DNA from: Temnothorax longispinosus
Lineage: Eukaryota; Arthropoda; Insecta; Hymenoptera; Formicidae
Assembly: GCF_030848805.1 (NCBI RefSeq)
Contig: NC_092358.1
Coordinates: forward strand, 26,951,720 to 27,015,719
Length of the DNA: 64,000 nt
Direction of reading: 5' to 3'
Numbering within the stretch: the first letter of the stretch is position 1; every line of letters starts with the position of its first letter. The notes beneath the pieces are model-generated. The model ran no database searches and was not told the DNA's origin. It saw only the letters and a list, made by a program, of their open reading frames with translations. Positions 12,818 through 25,475 of this stretch are shown in pieces. The position numbers and the translations under genes are program-made.

Positions 12818-13400
12818 AAATAATTCCTTATTTTTCTATAAAACAGAAATATAATTATTAATTAATTTCATCGCTTTATGGCTGCTATTTTATCGTCATT
12901 GTTGCCTCATTTATTACAAAGCTGATTAAGTTACTACCTTATCTATTATTTTAAAGTAAATTGGTAAAGAACTCTTCTCCCCTCGCAAATTTCATGATCA
13001 AAATCACGAATTGGGTTTAATCCAGCATTTTAATGAGATCCTGAAAGTAAAATTCGGAAATAAATTCTATCCGTCTATCCTTTTGTTTTTCTATAACTCG
13101 ACCTGCTTCTCTCGGTCGAGGGCAGCCCTTTCGATGGGGGAGCTTCTTCGAGGGGGACACTGTTCTGCGGCGACGTCTCGCCACCTTGACCACGGCGCCT
13201 CGTTTCAGGGTCTAGGTCTCGAGACGTCGGTCGTTGCATCCCTCACCATTTCATCGCAGCGATAGCGATTGAGATCGCGCTTTGCGATGTGCGGCAGAAA
13301 TGAGTGGGAGAAAGACATGGAGACGATTAAAGATAGAGAATATGATCTCCACTCGAGACACATACGCAATAGGACCACCGGCCATCGCTGTCCCGAAGAG
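12818..13400 (+). promoter_or_regulatory. 5' flank of T3, core promoter block missing
   Basis: Bases 12890-13400 align with the T4 flank (about 19085-19694) and the T2 flank. At 13360/13361 (CTCGAGACA joined to CATACGC) about 107 bases present in T2 (6491-6598) are absent. The missing block is the one that carries the TATA-like box and start region in T2 and T4. Another start site must serve T3 if it is transcribed. Confidence 0.5.
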
Positions 13401-16400
13401 ATGACGGAGAAAGGTTCTAAACTCCCTCAGTTCTTGGCTGCTGTGGCGGGTAAGTCAGCGTCTGTCAATAAAGGTTTGCATCCTCGAGGGGAAGGAATCC
13501 AATTAATCCATTATCAATACGCTGTTATCTTAAACTCATTTAAGTCTACTTTTCGTGTATTTCTTCAAAGCAATTTCACTTTAATCCGAAAATTTTTATT
13601 TGTTTTTTTAATTTTTTATTACTTAAGAACTGTGTATATTAAAAGTCCTGCTCATTTGTACTAGAAGTTTTGATAGCGCAACTTTAATTATTTCATATTT
13701 AAATTTTTATTTTTGAAAAGAAAATTATTAGACTTATAAATTTTGCTATAATTACACGTAGATTTATAACGTAATCTACAGTTGCAAGATAAATCTTATC
13801 GTGCGGTTGGTTAAATCGATAAGACAAATGATGAATCTTTCGGTATGTGTGTGATATAATCGATGAATGATTTAATTACAGAAAAAAAATTATCAATTAA
13901 AAAATTTTTTACGATCAAAAATGCACGTGGCATCACGTGCCATCCGTGTTCTTTCCCTATTCATATTATCTCGTGGCATATTCATGTTTCACATTGCAAA
14001 GCGACGATTCCGGGTGCACATCTCTATGGATCCTGTATATATTCGCAATAATACTTGGCATGGATTAATTGTGTAAACGACAGATAATCACTATCACCTC
14101 GTGTCAGACGTTATCAATGAGAAAGTTAGTAATTTACGAAAGTAACTCAGTAAGTCAGTAACTCGACAATCACGTATTATCGCGCGTGCAACGACATCAA
14201 GAGAAAATAGTCTCACTGCTGTAGTGATACTTCCACGCAATGAGATTTCTATCTAGTCCAGTAATCTTAGGATTTCACTTCGGAAAAATTCCAAGTGAGG
14301 ACTCATTTTGAATTTTTCCGAAGATTGATCGAATTTTTGTCTAAAGTTACTGGACTAATCTGTGTCATATCTTACTTGCGTATATCAAGAAGAATCGTCG
14401 ACGTTGAGTGCGCAGGCAAATTGATGATTGCGCAGACAAATTGATGATTGCGCACTCTTCAAAGAGGATTGTTACGTCTTATAGGACATCTAAAGGACAT
14501 CTTGAAGTTATCTTATAAAATTGTCTTTATAACGTTTTTAAGACGTCCTGATTTACGGTTTCTTTAGAACATTGTTTTAGTCGTATTCTACACATGCGTG
14601 TTGTCTCGGTTGTTGTAGATTATAATTTGGAAGTTCCATGCCAAATCGCTTTTGAGGAACAAAAAAATGTTATATTTGGTTTGTGTTGGATGAGATAATA
14701 TCAACTAAAATCGAGTGCTGATACCTGGTCTTTAGAGCGGACCACATCAAATAAACATATACAATGATTAAGCAGAGTTGAGTTGATTTAATCATAAATG
14801 CGCAAGCAAGAAAACATTACCAATTTGATATGTCTACAAGAATTCCGTTAAAGACATTGGAATTATTTTTATTGGTATTACCCAGTTATTCTACAAACAC
14901 ATTATTAAGCGCATTTATACTTTCTACCTATTAAGTAAGTACTTATTAGATTATTAGAATATTAACATTTATATTCGCATTATCATAATTATGTGTTGTT
15001 CACTGCCGGTAAGATCTCCAACAGTTCGAGGCAGATAGATATCTCTTAAGAGTTTCCTTTCTGATGAAACAAAAATCCAGCTTTAATAATTAAACGTTTA
15101 AATAATAGCACGTTGATTAAATACGAGAAGAATACTCCAACAATTATTTATCGTGGTATTTTCCATTTGTATATCCTGGAATTTTTGTACAATCATAGCT
15201 AGTCTATCTCTCCTCGCGTCTGGTGCGGCTCAGGGGTGGCCTAGTCCGGTTATCCCTAAATTGGGAAAGGATGGTGGACCTTTGGGGTCACCGATCAGCA
15301 GCGAGCAGAGTTCCTGGATAGTATCTCTGATGCCCATTGGTGCAACTATTGGCAGCTTTGGGGCGGGATACCTCGGAGACAGGTATGGATATATGTATAA
15401 ATAAACCGTTCAATTGCACGCACGAATAATTTTGCAATATATCGATTTAACTATGCTATTTCTCAAGCCTTACAAGCTTGAAATTAAAGAAAGGAATCAA
15501 TTTTTATAAAGAAATGAAGCACGCGTATTATATTCAAATATTTGACAAAAGCAACTGAACTGAAGACAATAAAAAATTGATTTTCTCTGTTTCTATAGAT
15601 GGGGCCGTAAACGAGCATTGCTATCTTCTCTGGTGCCGTTTATAATTGGATGGACACTCGTCATTAGTGCAGGCCACGTGGCACAGCTTTATGTCGCTCG
15701 ATTTATACTTGGATTGGCTTTATCTATCACGTTCACAATCGTTCCTATGTATTGTGGCGAAATCGCTGAGGTAAATTTATTGTGCATGCATGTACAAGCG
15801 ACGCAAACATTTCTACGCATAGTTTTCAAGCATTATCGTGTTTTCTTCTGTTTAAAATATGACAATTAATTGGTACGTAATTTAATGTGTATTAATTTTT
15901 GTGTCGTTTAATCTCTCTCTTATTTAGTTTATAAAATCATTTTTACTGTGTTTTCCAAAGATATGTTATGCTTCGCAGAATGTATAAACATGATTAGAAT
16001 AAATACAGTTACTATTTCAAGTCCTTGTTCGTTAAATAGTATTAATTAATTAAACTGTTTATTATATAATAACGAAGTTGTTATATCTCTTTAGATTTCT
16101 GTCAGGGGAGCGTTGGGATCTTTCCTTCAGCTTCTTAACACGATCGGTTTTCTATATTCCTACGCTATTGGGCCGTTCGTCAACTACGTGGTTTTTTGTA
16201 TTCTCTGTGCCATCTTGCCGGTTATCTTCTTCGTCTGCTTTATGATGATGCCGGAATCTCCGTACTTCCTCCTCAGCCAGGATCGCAGAGATGAGGCAAT
16301 CGAATCTCTAGCGAAACTCCGAAGCAAATCTAAAGCGGCTGTCGTGGAGGAGACCGACGAAATACAGGTAAGGCAGCAAAGCTGATAATTTTGTCTTATA

Positions 16401-18069
16401 AAATCCACTGCTCTAAAAGAATCTCAAGGTAAAGAATCAAAAAGAATCAAAGATAAATAATTAATTTAACTCTCAATTAATCTTCTATTAATTTTTGGTT
16501 AAGAAATTTAAATTGTTAAAGGTATATTCAATTTTATAAAAAAGTTTGTGCGAAAAATATGCGTTCGATATAAATTATTTTAATAAAAATTAATAATTTC
16601 GCGGCCGTTTATGTCTTTGTTGATTTCTCGAGTGACAAGGTAATTGCTAAAAAACTATCTGAACTGTTACGAGCACGTACTCGATTATTGATGTACATAT
16701 ATAAGCGCATGTCCTAGTATATATTATCCAGTCGCATTAGACAAATGCTATGATCTCAGCTGAGGCCGTTCCTTGATTCTAAACGATAATGTCGCACAGT
16801 CGTAAGTGACAATTATGACTGGCGTGCAATGCAGAGCCTCGAAGAACTGCAGAGTGTTCTTTTAGTCGTACGCAATTATAGGTATATTAAACGAGGAAAA
16901 GTAGCTATTGCTTCAGCATTAAAACAGTCTTGATATCGGAACGATAACTTTAGTCTTTACATTATCCCAATTATTTCAGAATATTTTAGGCAAACTGTTA
17001 TGTTTCAATTTTCATATTTATTGTTTTCTTAATAATAAATTCGTATCGATTTTGATTCCTCAGGTGATACTCGACGAAGCTTTCAAGAATCAAGTCAGAA
17101 TTTCGGACCTGTTTAGAGTGAAAGCGAATTTCAAGGCGTTGATCTACACATGTATCATGGCTTCCTTCCAGCAGCTTGTAGGCATCAACTTCGTACTGTT
17201 CTACATGCAAAATATCTTTATTGCTGCCGGAGGTCTTGTCTCATCGGAGATAACGGCAATTATCGTCGGAGTCGTACAGGTGGTAGCGTCAATGGTCACT
17301 CCCGTGGTTGTCGACAGGTCAGGTAGAAAGATACTCCTCATTCTCTCCGGAATCGGAGTGACAATTAGTTCGGTGAGTAACTGTTCCTATTTTTAGATTT
17401 AAATTTAAATTTATCAACGATGAATTTGAATAATTACTCTCATGAAAATAAGAAAGATTCGAGTATATTTGATATTTTTTAAAAAGGTTGGGCTTATAAA
17501 TTGTAAATTTCACTTTTTGGATATCTAAACAATAGGTCTGTATAGATTTGGCATTATTATGAGACCTTAAACTTTTGGAATCCTTCCCTTGTTAGACTTT
17601 TATTACGAGCTTGTCGTGTGACCGAGCATTTATTTTGCAGTTTTCCCTGGGCTTGTATTTCTACTTGAAGGAGGTACAGCACGCGGACGACGTGATAGAA
17701 CAGATATCCTGGTTGCCGGTAGTTGCGCTCGTCATCTACATTGCCACGTACAGCGTAGGCTGGGGTTCGGTTCCATGGGCAATGATGGGTGAGATGTTTG
17801 CCTCGAATGTCAAAGCTAAGGCTTCCAGTATAACGGTTTTCTTCAGCAAATTATTTCTCTTCATCACCACCAAATTCCCCGTCGATCTTGAAGAGGCGTT
17901 AAACGGCAAGTACGCAACCTTCTGGATGTTCGGAGGATTCTGCATTCTTAGTATCCTCTTCACGGTATTGCTGTTGCCCGAAACGAAAGGCAAGACTCTG
18001 CAGCAAATCCAGGACAAACTCAATGGTGTAACTTCGACTGTAAAGGAAGAGAACGGGACGAAGACGTGA
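13401..18069 (+). CDS. Tret1-like sugar transporter T3, intact
   Basis: Complete MFS sugar transporter of 471 aa from six exons: 13401-13449, 15199-15382, 15599-15770, 16095-16367, 17064-17372 and 17641-18069. Intron phases agree throughout (phase 1 after exon 1, phase 2 after exon 2, then phase 0). The start is the ATG of MTEKGSKLPQFLAA, conserved in T2 and T4. Family motifs, by residue: GDRWGRK at about 75-81, PESPYFLL at 188-195, QQLVGIN at 262-268, DRSGRK at 310-315, GWGSVPW at about 369-375, PETKGKTL at 442-449. Twelve membrane spans are expected. Probable role is facilitated uptake of trehalose or related sugar at the plasma membrane (family inference). Exon 6 is the closest match to the relic at 4382. 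The TATA block found upstream of T4 is deleted here. Intron 1 carries a small MITE at 14254-14357. Confidence 0.9.
14254..14357. mobile_element. MITE in T3 intron 1
   Basis: A 104-base element with terminal inverted repeats TAGTCCAGTAA and TTACTGGACTA. An inner inverted pair, CTTCGGAAAAATTC and GAATTTTTCCGAAG, lies inside it. No coding capacity. Absent from the matching intron of T4. Confidence 0.75.
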
Positions 18070-18313
18070 ATAGGGAACACTCGCGTTCGATTATCCTGAC
18101 GAATGGTGTACGCTAAACACCTGATAAATTCGCGAAACACTTTGCAGAGAGTAAATATTTATTTAAAAAATACGTGAAGTGTAGTTTTATATATTTATGA
18201 TATATCTAGGAATTTGATATTATTTATAGTGGAGAAGAGAGAGAATCAAGTACCAGATATGCAGATAAAAGTTGATATACCTCCATGTCAATTCGAATTA
18301 AAGCAACAAATGG
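18070..18313. other. 3' flank of T3, no gene seen
   Basis: Short transporter 3' flank. It shares GATTATCCTGACGAATGGTG and the following bases with the other copies, then runs into the repeat beginning at 18314. No open frame of interest. Confidence 0.5.
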
Positions 18314-18667
18314 AAATGCTAATTTTGAAGCAAATATATAATACCTAGTGCCTGTTGATTTCACTGCAAATGCTTTAATTGTCGGTGCGTGGGATGTCTT
18401 GAATGAATGATCAGAGATATCATCCATCAATATACAATCGTACATACATGCTAACATTTAAAAATAATTTGTTTTACATAATTATAAATATTTATTAATT
18501 AAATAAAGAGGGTTAACAAAATATAATTTAAAGACAGTGGACCTATTCTGTAACTCTTAACGACAGTTTCGTTATCGTTATATTGTCGTTGCGCAACTCA
18601 AATATAACGATAAAGAAACTGCCGTTAAATTATTTAATTATCTACAAGTAATTCAACTGGACAATAA
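18314..18667. repeat. About 350-bp direct repeat (copy 1)
   Basis: Near-identical to 42379-42736 in the same orientation. Both copies start AAATGCTAATTTTGAAGC, contain GTGCCTGTTGATTTCACTGC and carry an internal MITE (18539-18632 here). Here the repeat runs directly into Rpn1-like intron 4 sequence. At 42 kb it runs into a transporter relic instead. Confidence 0.85.
18539..18632. mobile_element. MITE, TIR CTATTCTGTAACTCTTAACG
   Basis: Palindromic element whose left arm carries AACGACAGTTTCGTTATCG and whose right arm has the complement (GATAAAGAAACTGCCGTT). The family is also seen at 20409-20536 and 42614-42705. Confidence 0.65.
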
Positions 18668-19088
18668 TACTGTTAATTGCAAGCAAACTTATCTTATTTG
18701 TTTAAATAACAACAAAACTAATCGTTCTTAAAGATAAATTTTCCTGCACAGATTAAAATGCATTTATAAATAAAAAATAATCTTTTTAAGCTTTGTGTGA
18801 TTCAATGTCTACAATACAAATATCATTTTATTTGATAGTATTTTAATATATCACAAATACGTATAGAAATAGTTTAGCATATTCCTATACGTATTCTTTA
18901 GCGAGGAAAAAGGTGGAAAGAAGATAAATATTATAATTTGCTAAGGAGCACAATATTGAAAGTTTAACGAGTAGGTATATGAGAGCAATTTTGGTAGCGC
19001 TATATACTTGCAATTCGGAACTTGTTTTCAATTGCACTTCGCCGTCTGTCGCAACTCTTTCACGAGAAATAAACTTGCCTTTATTGAG
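18668..19088 (+). pseudogene. Rpn1/PSMD2-like intron 4 and exon 5 fragment
   Basis: Matches 45255-45700 of the intact Rpn1-like gene in the same orientation. It covers the 3' part of intron 4 (for example TCCTGCACAGATTAAAAT), the TTCTTTAG acceptor and nearly all of exon 5 (from 18902). The exon is broken by indels and by a change of GCGCTGCAACTTGC to GCGCTATATACTTGC, and its end is replaced by unrelated sequence. Because intron sequence is present, this copy came from genomic duplication, not from reverse-transcribed mRNA. Confidence 0.85.
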
Positions 19089-19694
19089 AATGATTGAGTT
19101 ACTTATCTATTATTTTAAAATTAAAAATTGGCAGAACTCTTCTCTCTCCTCGCAAACATTTTAATTATGAAAATCACAAATTGAATTTAATCCAACATTT
19201 TAATGAGATCCTAAGTAAAATTCGGAAATAAATTCTCATCTATGTTTTTGTTTTTTTATTATTCCATCTGCTTCTTTCAGTCAAGAGCATCCCTTTCGAT
19301 AGGGTAGCTTGCTAGGAACCGTTCTCTGCGGCGCCGCCGCGCGACCTTGATCATTGCAGTTTATTTCAAGGTCTAGGTCTCGAGACATCGATCGTTGCAT
19401 CATAATGCAGCAACGGTGATCGACTTGCAATTGAGATTACACTTTGCGAAAAGTGGCAATACGGATGAATGTGGGACAGTCACGTGGAAATGATTAGAGA
19501 TCAAGAAAATGACCCCCACTCGCGGCAACGTGGAGATAGGAGCGCTCTTATAAAGATTATGCCTACAGCATTGTACCAGTGAGTGTCTCTCGGTGTTGTG
19601 TGATACACTCCCAATCAGAGAATCCGTAGAGTTGCATCCGTACATATGCGACAAAACATCGTTGCGCACCGTCAGCCATCACTATCTCGAAAAG
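19089..19694 (+). promoter_or_regulatory. T4 promoter and 5' UTR
   Basis: Upstream block shared with T2 and T3. It contains TATAAAG at 19549-19555 and a CCAGT start-like motif with its A at 19578, 29 bases downstream, which is the usual insect TATA-to-start spacing. The predicted 5' UTR is 19578-19694. T2 has a mutated box at the same place and T3 lacks the block. Only sequence pattern supports this. Confidence 0.55.
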
Positions 19695-22600
19695 ATGACA
19701 GAGAAAGGTTCCAAACTCCCTCAGTTCCTGGCTGCTGGGGCGGGTAAGTCCGTTTCTGTCAATAAAGGACTAAGGCTACGATGCCTACGATCAACGTGAC
19801 GCTACAAATGCTTTGGAGCGTTCTTTTTCTCTTTCTTTCTTCATTGAAAGAAAAGAGAAGAGGAATGCTTCGAAGCATTAAATCCTTGAGGAAAAAAATA
19901 CTAAAAATTAATTTATTGTCAAAACGCTGTTTTCTTGAACTCGTTTGAGCTTGCTTTCCGAGAATTTCTAATAGCTTGAGAACTGTATCGGAAAATGTTA
20001 TCTGTGCTGGAAGTTTTGAAAACGCAAATTCAATTATCAGCTATTTGAATCTTTTATTTCTGAAAGAATAAGGTCATTAGATTTATATAAATTCCACTAT
20101 AACGTGATAATGAGTTAATATTATAAGATAAATCTTATCGTGTTATCTAATTAAACGATAATAGAAATCTCAAATAATTCGCCATATGCATGATTGATCG
20201 TATGATTGATGACAGTTATAAAAAACAATTATATAATATCAACGAAGATTTTTCACAATCGAAAGTGAGGCATCCAAACGACCTTTTTCTACTTACGTTA
20301 CTTCGTGACGAATTCGCGTTTTACATTACGAAACGATGATTCCGGGGGCGTATCTATCTGGTTCTGTATATTTGCTATATTTGACACGCATTTATTGCCG
20401 GTGGGTCTACTCTATAACTCTTAACGACAGTTTCGTTGTCGTTATATTTGCGTTGCGCAGATATTATATATGGTAAAAAAGCTGCGCAACGACAATATAT
20501 AACACGATAATAAAACTGTCGATTGTTAAGAATAGGGGTGCTGGTGATAGATAATCGCTTTCACCTAGTGTCAGGCGCGATCAATAAAAAAATAATTTAC
20601 TAAATTTACTAAATTCAGCGCAAATTGGTAACTCAACAACCGCATATTATCGCACGCGCAAAGAGATCATGCAAAAATAGAAATGGTTCCACCGCAAAGA
20701 GGATAATTCCAAGCAATGACGACGACCCATAAATGCGAAAGCTCTATTTGTCTCGTATTTTGCGTATCAAAGAGGATCGTCGACGTTGAATGCGCAGACA
20801 AATTAATGATTGTGCACTAGCTCTTCAAAGAGCATTGATGCGTATGTACGTCTTATAAGACATCTAAAAGGACGTCTTAGAATTCTTAAAGACAAATTCA
20901 GAGAAACAACTTCATAAAATAACTTCTTTACAAAGTTTTTAAGACGCCCTGATTTATGATGTCTTGAAGACAATTGTCTTAAGGCGACTTCTAGATATGC
21001 ATGTTATCTGTGTTGCTCTAGATTATAATTAGTAAAGTTCCATATAGCAAATTGTTTGAGAGACAAAGAATGTAATTTGAGCCATATTGATTCTGCCACT
21101 TTGAGTTTATCAGTTTTGACACTAGATTAGTATTCAGCGAGCTGAAAAATTTTTAAGTTTGACTAACATAATTAAAAAATATTTCATAGATCCTTAATGA
21201 TCTAATGTAAGTTGCAACTTTGGCAGACAATTTCTTTTTGACTACAATAGACACAACAAATTCCTTTTAAGGGTTGAAAGTCTTAACAACATACTTTTAA
21301 TTTTGATTGCAATAAAACTTCTTTAACACATCATATATTGTAGTTATAATATGTTAAAATTTAAAATACACTAAAATAGCTCTTTCTTGCAGATGTAACT
21401 GCAAATTTTTCAAAATTGTGACGTGATAGAGCAATTTGATGCACGAAATTGTATTTAGCGTTCAAAAAAACTACGGGAAACGATTATTCTCATTCTTATA
21501 CATTTTAAATAACAGCATATTGATTAAGCGCGCGAAGAAGTTATGCTAATATTCCAGCGATTATTTATCGTAGTATTTTCCATTTGTACATCCTGAAATT
21601 TTGTACAATCACAGCTGGTTTAGCTGCTATCTCGACTGGTTGCGCTGGAGGGTGGTCAAGTCCGGTCCTACCCAAATTAGAAGGGAATGGTGGACCTTTA
21701 GGATCGCCTATCAGCGCCGAGGAGGGTTCCTGGATAGGATCTCTGGCGGCCATCGGTGCTATCTTTGGCAGCTTAGTGGCGGGATACCTCGGAGACAGGT
21801 ACGGTTATATAAAATAGTCGTACAATTGCACGCACGAATAATTACGTAATACCGCGATTTAACTATGCGTCATAATTTCCTCCTCGAAACCACAGGTTGA
21901 AAACTAGAGAAAAAAGTCAATCTTTATATGAAGAGATGAAGCGTGTATTAGATTCAAATACTCGACGAAGACAGTTAAACACTGAAGATGATGAAAAACT
22001 GATTTTATCTCTATAGATGGGGCCGTAAACGAACATTACTATCTTCTGTGGTGCTGTATTTAATTGGATGGGCACTTATCGCCACTGCAGGCCACGTTGC
22101 ACAGCTTTATGTCGCTCGAATTATACATGGATTGACTATGGCTATGACGTTTGTAATTCTCCCTATGTATTGTGGCGAAATCGCTGAGGTAAATTTATTT
22201 TGCATACGTGTACAAGCGATATTATCATTTACACGCAGAGTTTTCCAGGATTATCATCTTCTTTTCCGTTTCTCGTTTAATATGACGATTAATTGGTACT
22301 TTATAAATTTTTATATCGTTCAATCTATTGCTGCTGGGATCTTTGTTGCTGGGAAAATCAAGGAAAAACAGATGAACAAAACATAAAAATAAATAATGTT
22401 ACTATTTCAAGTCTTTGTTTGTTAGGAAATATTAAAATAATTACATTACTCGTTATATAATAACAAATTTATAGAAAATACATATATAACTATTGTTATA
22501 TATTTTCAGACTTCTATCAGGGGAGCGTTGGGCTCTTTTCTTCAACTCTTCATCACGATCGGTATCTTATATGCCTTCGCTATTGGGCCATTCGTCAGCT

Positions 22601-25475
22601 ACTTGGTCTTTTGGATTGTCTGTGCCATCCCGCCGGCGATCTTCTTCGTCTGCTTCATGATGATGCCGGAGTCTCCGTATTTCTTCCTCAGCCAGGGCCG
22701 CAGAGATAAGGCGATTGCATCACTAGTGAAGCTCCGAGGCAAATCCGAAGCGGCTGTCCAGGAGGAGGCCGACGAAATGCAGGTATGTATAAGTTAGCAA
22801 AGCATAATTTTCTTTTATAAAATTTTCTGTTCTAAGAGAATCTCGAGATTCTTAAGAGTTAAAAATTAATTCGACTTTCAGTTGACCTTTTATATTAATT
22901 CCTAAGTAGCACAGTCAAATGACGTATTAATTCCGTCATAATGCTGTCTTAATGACGTTAGAGACGGCTTTATGACGGAATTAATACGTCATTTGACGTC
23001 ACTGTGCTATCTGGGTTGTTAAGAAATAATTGTCGGGTAATACAGTATTATGAAAAACTCTGTACGAAAAATACATGTGGTTGGTAATAAATATTCTGTT
23101 AAAAATTGCTAATTTCATTGAGGCCGTTTATGGCTTCGTTGATTTCTCGAGTAATAAAATAATTGTTAATGCTACCTGCACTGTTATCGAACACGTACTT
23201 GATCATTGCTAAGCGCATGTCGCCGAGTGTATATTGTCAATCACGTTAAACAAACAAGATCGCAATTAAGGCCATTCCTCGATCTTAAATGATAATGTCG
23301 CACAATCGTGAGAGACAGTTATGACTGGCATACAATGCAGAGTCTCGCAGAACTGCCGGGTATTCTTTCAGTCGTACGTGACTGTTAAACGAGGATGTAG
23401 CTATTGCTTCAGCATTGAAATAGACGCAAAATATAATATAATTGTAAGAATAATTGATATTAAAAACCACTTTGAGAGGAATTAGAAGCTCCGATTGTAC
23501 ATAAGTGGACAGCGAATTTGCTTCACAAAGTGTTAACTGTAACTTTATCTTTTAATGACAATTTGATCTTCTTATTAACTCTTTTTTTCAGAATAATCTA
23601 AGCAAACAGTTACGTTCAAATTTTTATATTTATTGTAATTATATTTATTGCTTAATAAATTCGTCTCGTTTTTAATTTTCCAGGTTACACTTGACGAGGC
23701 TTGCAGGAATCAAGCAAGCATCTCGGATCTGTTCAAAGTAAAGGCGAACCTCAAAGCGCTGACCTACGTATGTACCATGGTTTTTTTCCAGCAGTTTACC
23801 GGTATCAACGTCGTGCTGCTGTATATGCATAATATCTTTATTGCTGCCGGAGGTCTCGTCCCAATGGAGATAGCGCCGATTATCATTGCAGTCGTGCAGG
23901 TGTTAGGGTCACTGGTGACACCTTTTGTTGTTGACAGGTCAGGTAGAAGGATGCTTCTCGTTTTCTCCGGCATCGGAGAGACAGTCAGTTTAGTGAGTAA
24001 TTGCTTCTATTTTTAGATTTTAGCTCAAATTGATCAACAATAAATTAAAATTATCCTTATAAAAATAAGAAAAAATTAATTTGATTTGAATCTGGGATGT
24101 AATTTAATTCAACTATGAGAAGCTCGTCAAATCTTCCTTTGTTGTTGATACTACCTTATTAATAAAGATAATTAACAGTAGAAATCAATTATAATAGCGT
24201 TAAAATTTTGCATTAAATATACGCACAATACGCAATTGATATTCGAGTGTTTGCAAGAATATACAAGGATATCTTATTATAAAGAAACAACAGAAATATA
24301 TGTTAACTCTCCTGGTCGTGCGTTGACGATTAGTATACGCATAATTACACTTGCTGCTAGTTGCTGCAAGCAACTATTTAATCATTCTCAGGACGAACTA
24401 TTTCATCACTCGACATAGAAAATCGAATCGCGATTTCAGATTGTCATTCGGAGATCACACGATTCTCTCTGCAGATCAGATAAAGATAAACGCACGAAAA
24501 CTTTTCCGTGTTCAGTAAAGTCTGATGTAGGAAAAACAACAGCGAATCACGGGACGTAGTAGTGCGAGATGAGGAAGGTCAAGCATATCATTATAAATAC
24601 CGATTATTGTTACGCATTCCGATGGAATGCATCGGATGCAATTCAATGCATGAAAATTTTCACGTGATCGTGTGTACGATTACATAATTTACTACAGAAG
24701 GCAGACGCCTATAATGAAACACGTATAAAAAAATACGGTAGAAACGAGTTGAGAAAATTGTAATTATTGTATTTTAGGATTTTTTGAAACTCGAATCCCT
24801 TTTTTCGTTGCCATTATGTAACTTTGGAAGATATCTCGGTACTTTGGGAGTTGAATGATTTTAAAAATTGTGAGAAATTTCAGAAAATGTTCATAAAGAT
24901 GTGTTATCATAGATTAGAATCTCTGTAGCGCAAAACATGTTTGGTAGCACAGAATTTTTTTATTATGCATATAAAATGTTGACTTTTGCTCTTGGATTTT
25001 TGTTACATGTTTAACATAATGTAACCATATGGCATTTATTTTGCAGTGTGCCCTGGGCTTGTATTTCTTCCTGAAGGAGGTACAACATGCGGACGACGTG
25101 ATAGAGAAGATATCCTGGTTGCCGGTGGTCGCGCTCGTCATTTACATTGCCACGTACAGCGTAGGCTGGGGTGCGGTTACGTGGGCAATGATGGGCGAGA
25201 TGTTTGCCTCGAACATCAAGGCTAAGGCTTCCAGTATAACGGTTTTATTTCACTGGTTCTTGGCCTTCATCATTGGTAAATTCTTCGTCAATCTTGAAGA
25301 GGCGTTCAATGGCAAATACGCCATCTTCTGGATGTTCGGAGGTTTCTGCATCGTTAGTATTCTTTTCACCGTATTGCTGTTACCCGAAACGAAAGGCAAG
25401 ACTCTTCAGCAAATCCAGGACGAACTCGGTGGAGTGACTTCGACCATAAACGTCGAGAACGGAACGAAGAAGTGA
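19695..25475 (+). CDS. Tret1-like sugar transporter T4, intact
   Basis: Complete MFS sugar transporter of 471 aa. Exons: 19695-19743, 21615-21798, 22017-22188, 22510-22782, 23684-23992 and 25047-25475. Exon lengths equal those of T3 (49, 184, 172, 273, 309 and 429), and phases match. Motifs: MTEKGSKLPQFLAA start, GYLGDRWGRKR, PESPYFFLSQ, QQFTGIN, DRSGRR (R for K), GWGAVTWAMMGEMF (T replacing the P of other copies) and PETKGKTLQQIQ. Tail NVENGTKK. The P-to-T change in the GW..P.W motif of TM10 is unusual for the group and could affect transport. Probable role as for T3, a plasma-membrane sugar facilitator. It is the only copy with a convincing TATA box. Introns carry three small palindromic insertions (19805-19880, 20409-20536, 22901-23017). 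Confidence 0.9.
19805..19880. repeat. Palindromic insertion in T4 intron 1
   Basis: Stem formed by GCGTTCTTTTTCTCTTTCTT and its approximate complement ending GAGAAGAGGAATGC, around ATTGAAAG. Not present in intron 1 of T2 or T3 at this point. Possibly a tiny MITE. Confidence 0.4.
20409..20536. mobile_element. MITE in T4 intron 1
   Basis: Best-preserved copy of the AACGACAGTTTCGTT family. The left arm CTATAACTCTTAACGACAG is mirrored at the right end (CTGTCGATTGTTAAGAATAG), and a second inner pair contains TTGCGCAG and CTGCGCAA. No coding sequence. Confidence 0.7.
22901..23017. mobile_element. MITE in T4 intron 4
   Basis: About 115 bases, nearly a perfect hairpin. Arms contain TCAAATGACGTATTAATTCC and its complement, with an end reading CCCAGATAGCACAG on the minus strand. 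A similar end, CCCAGACAGCACAC, starts at 35937. Confidence 0.7.
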
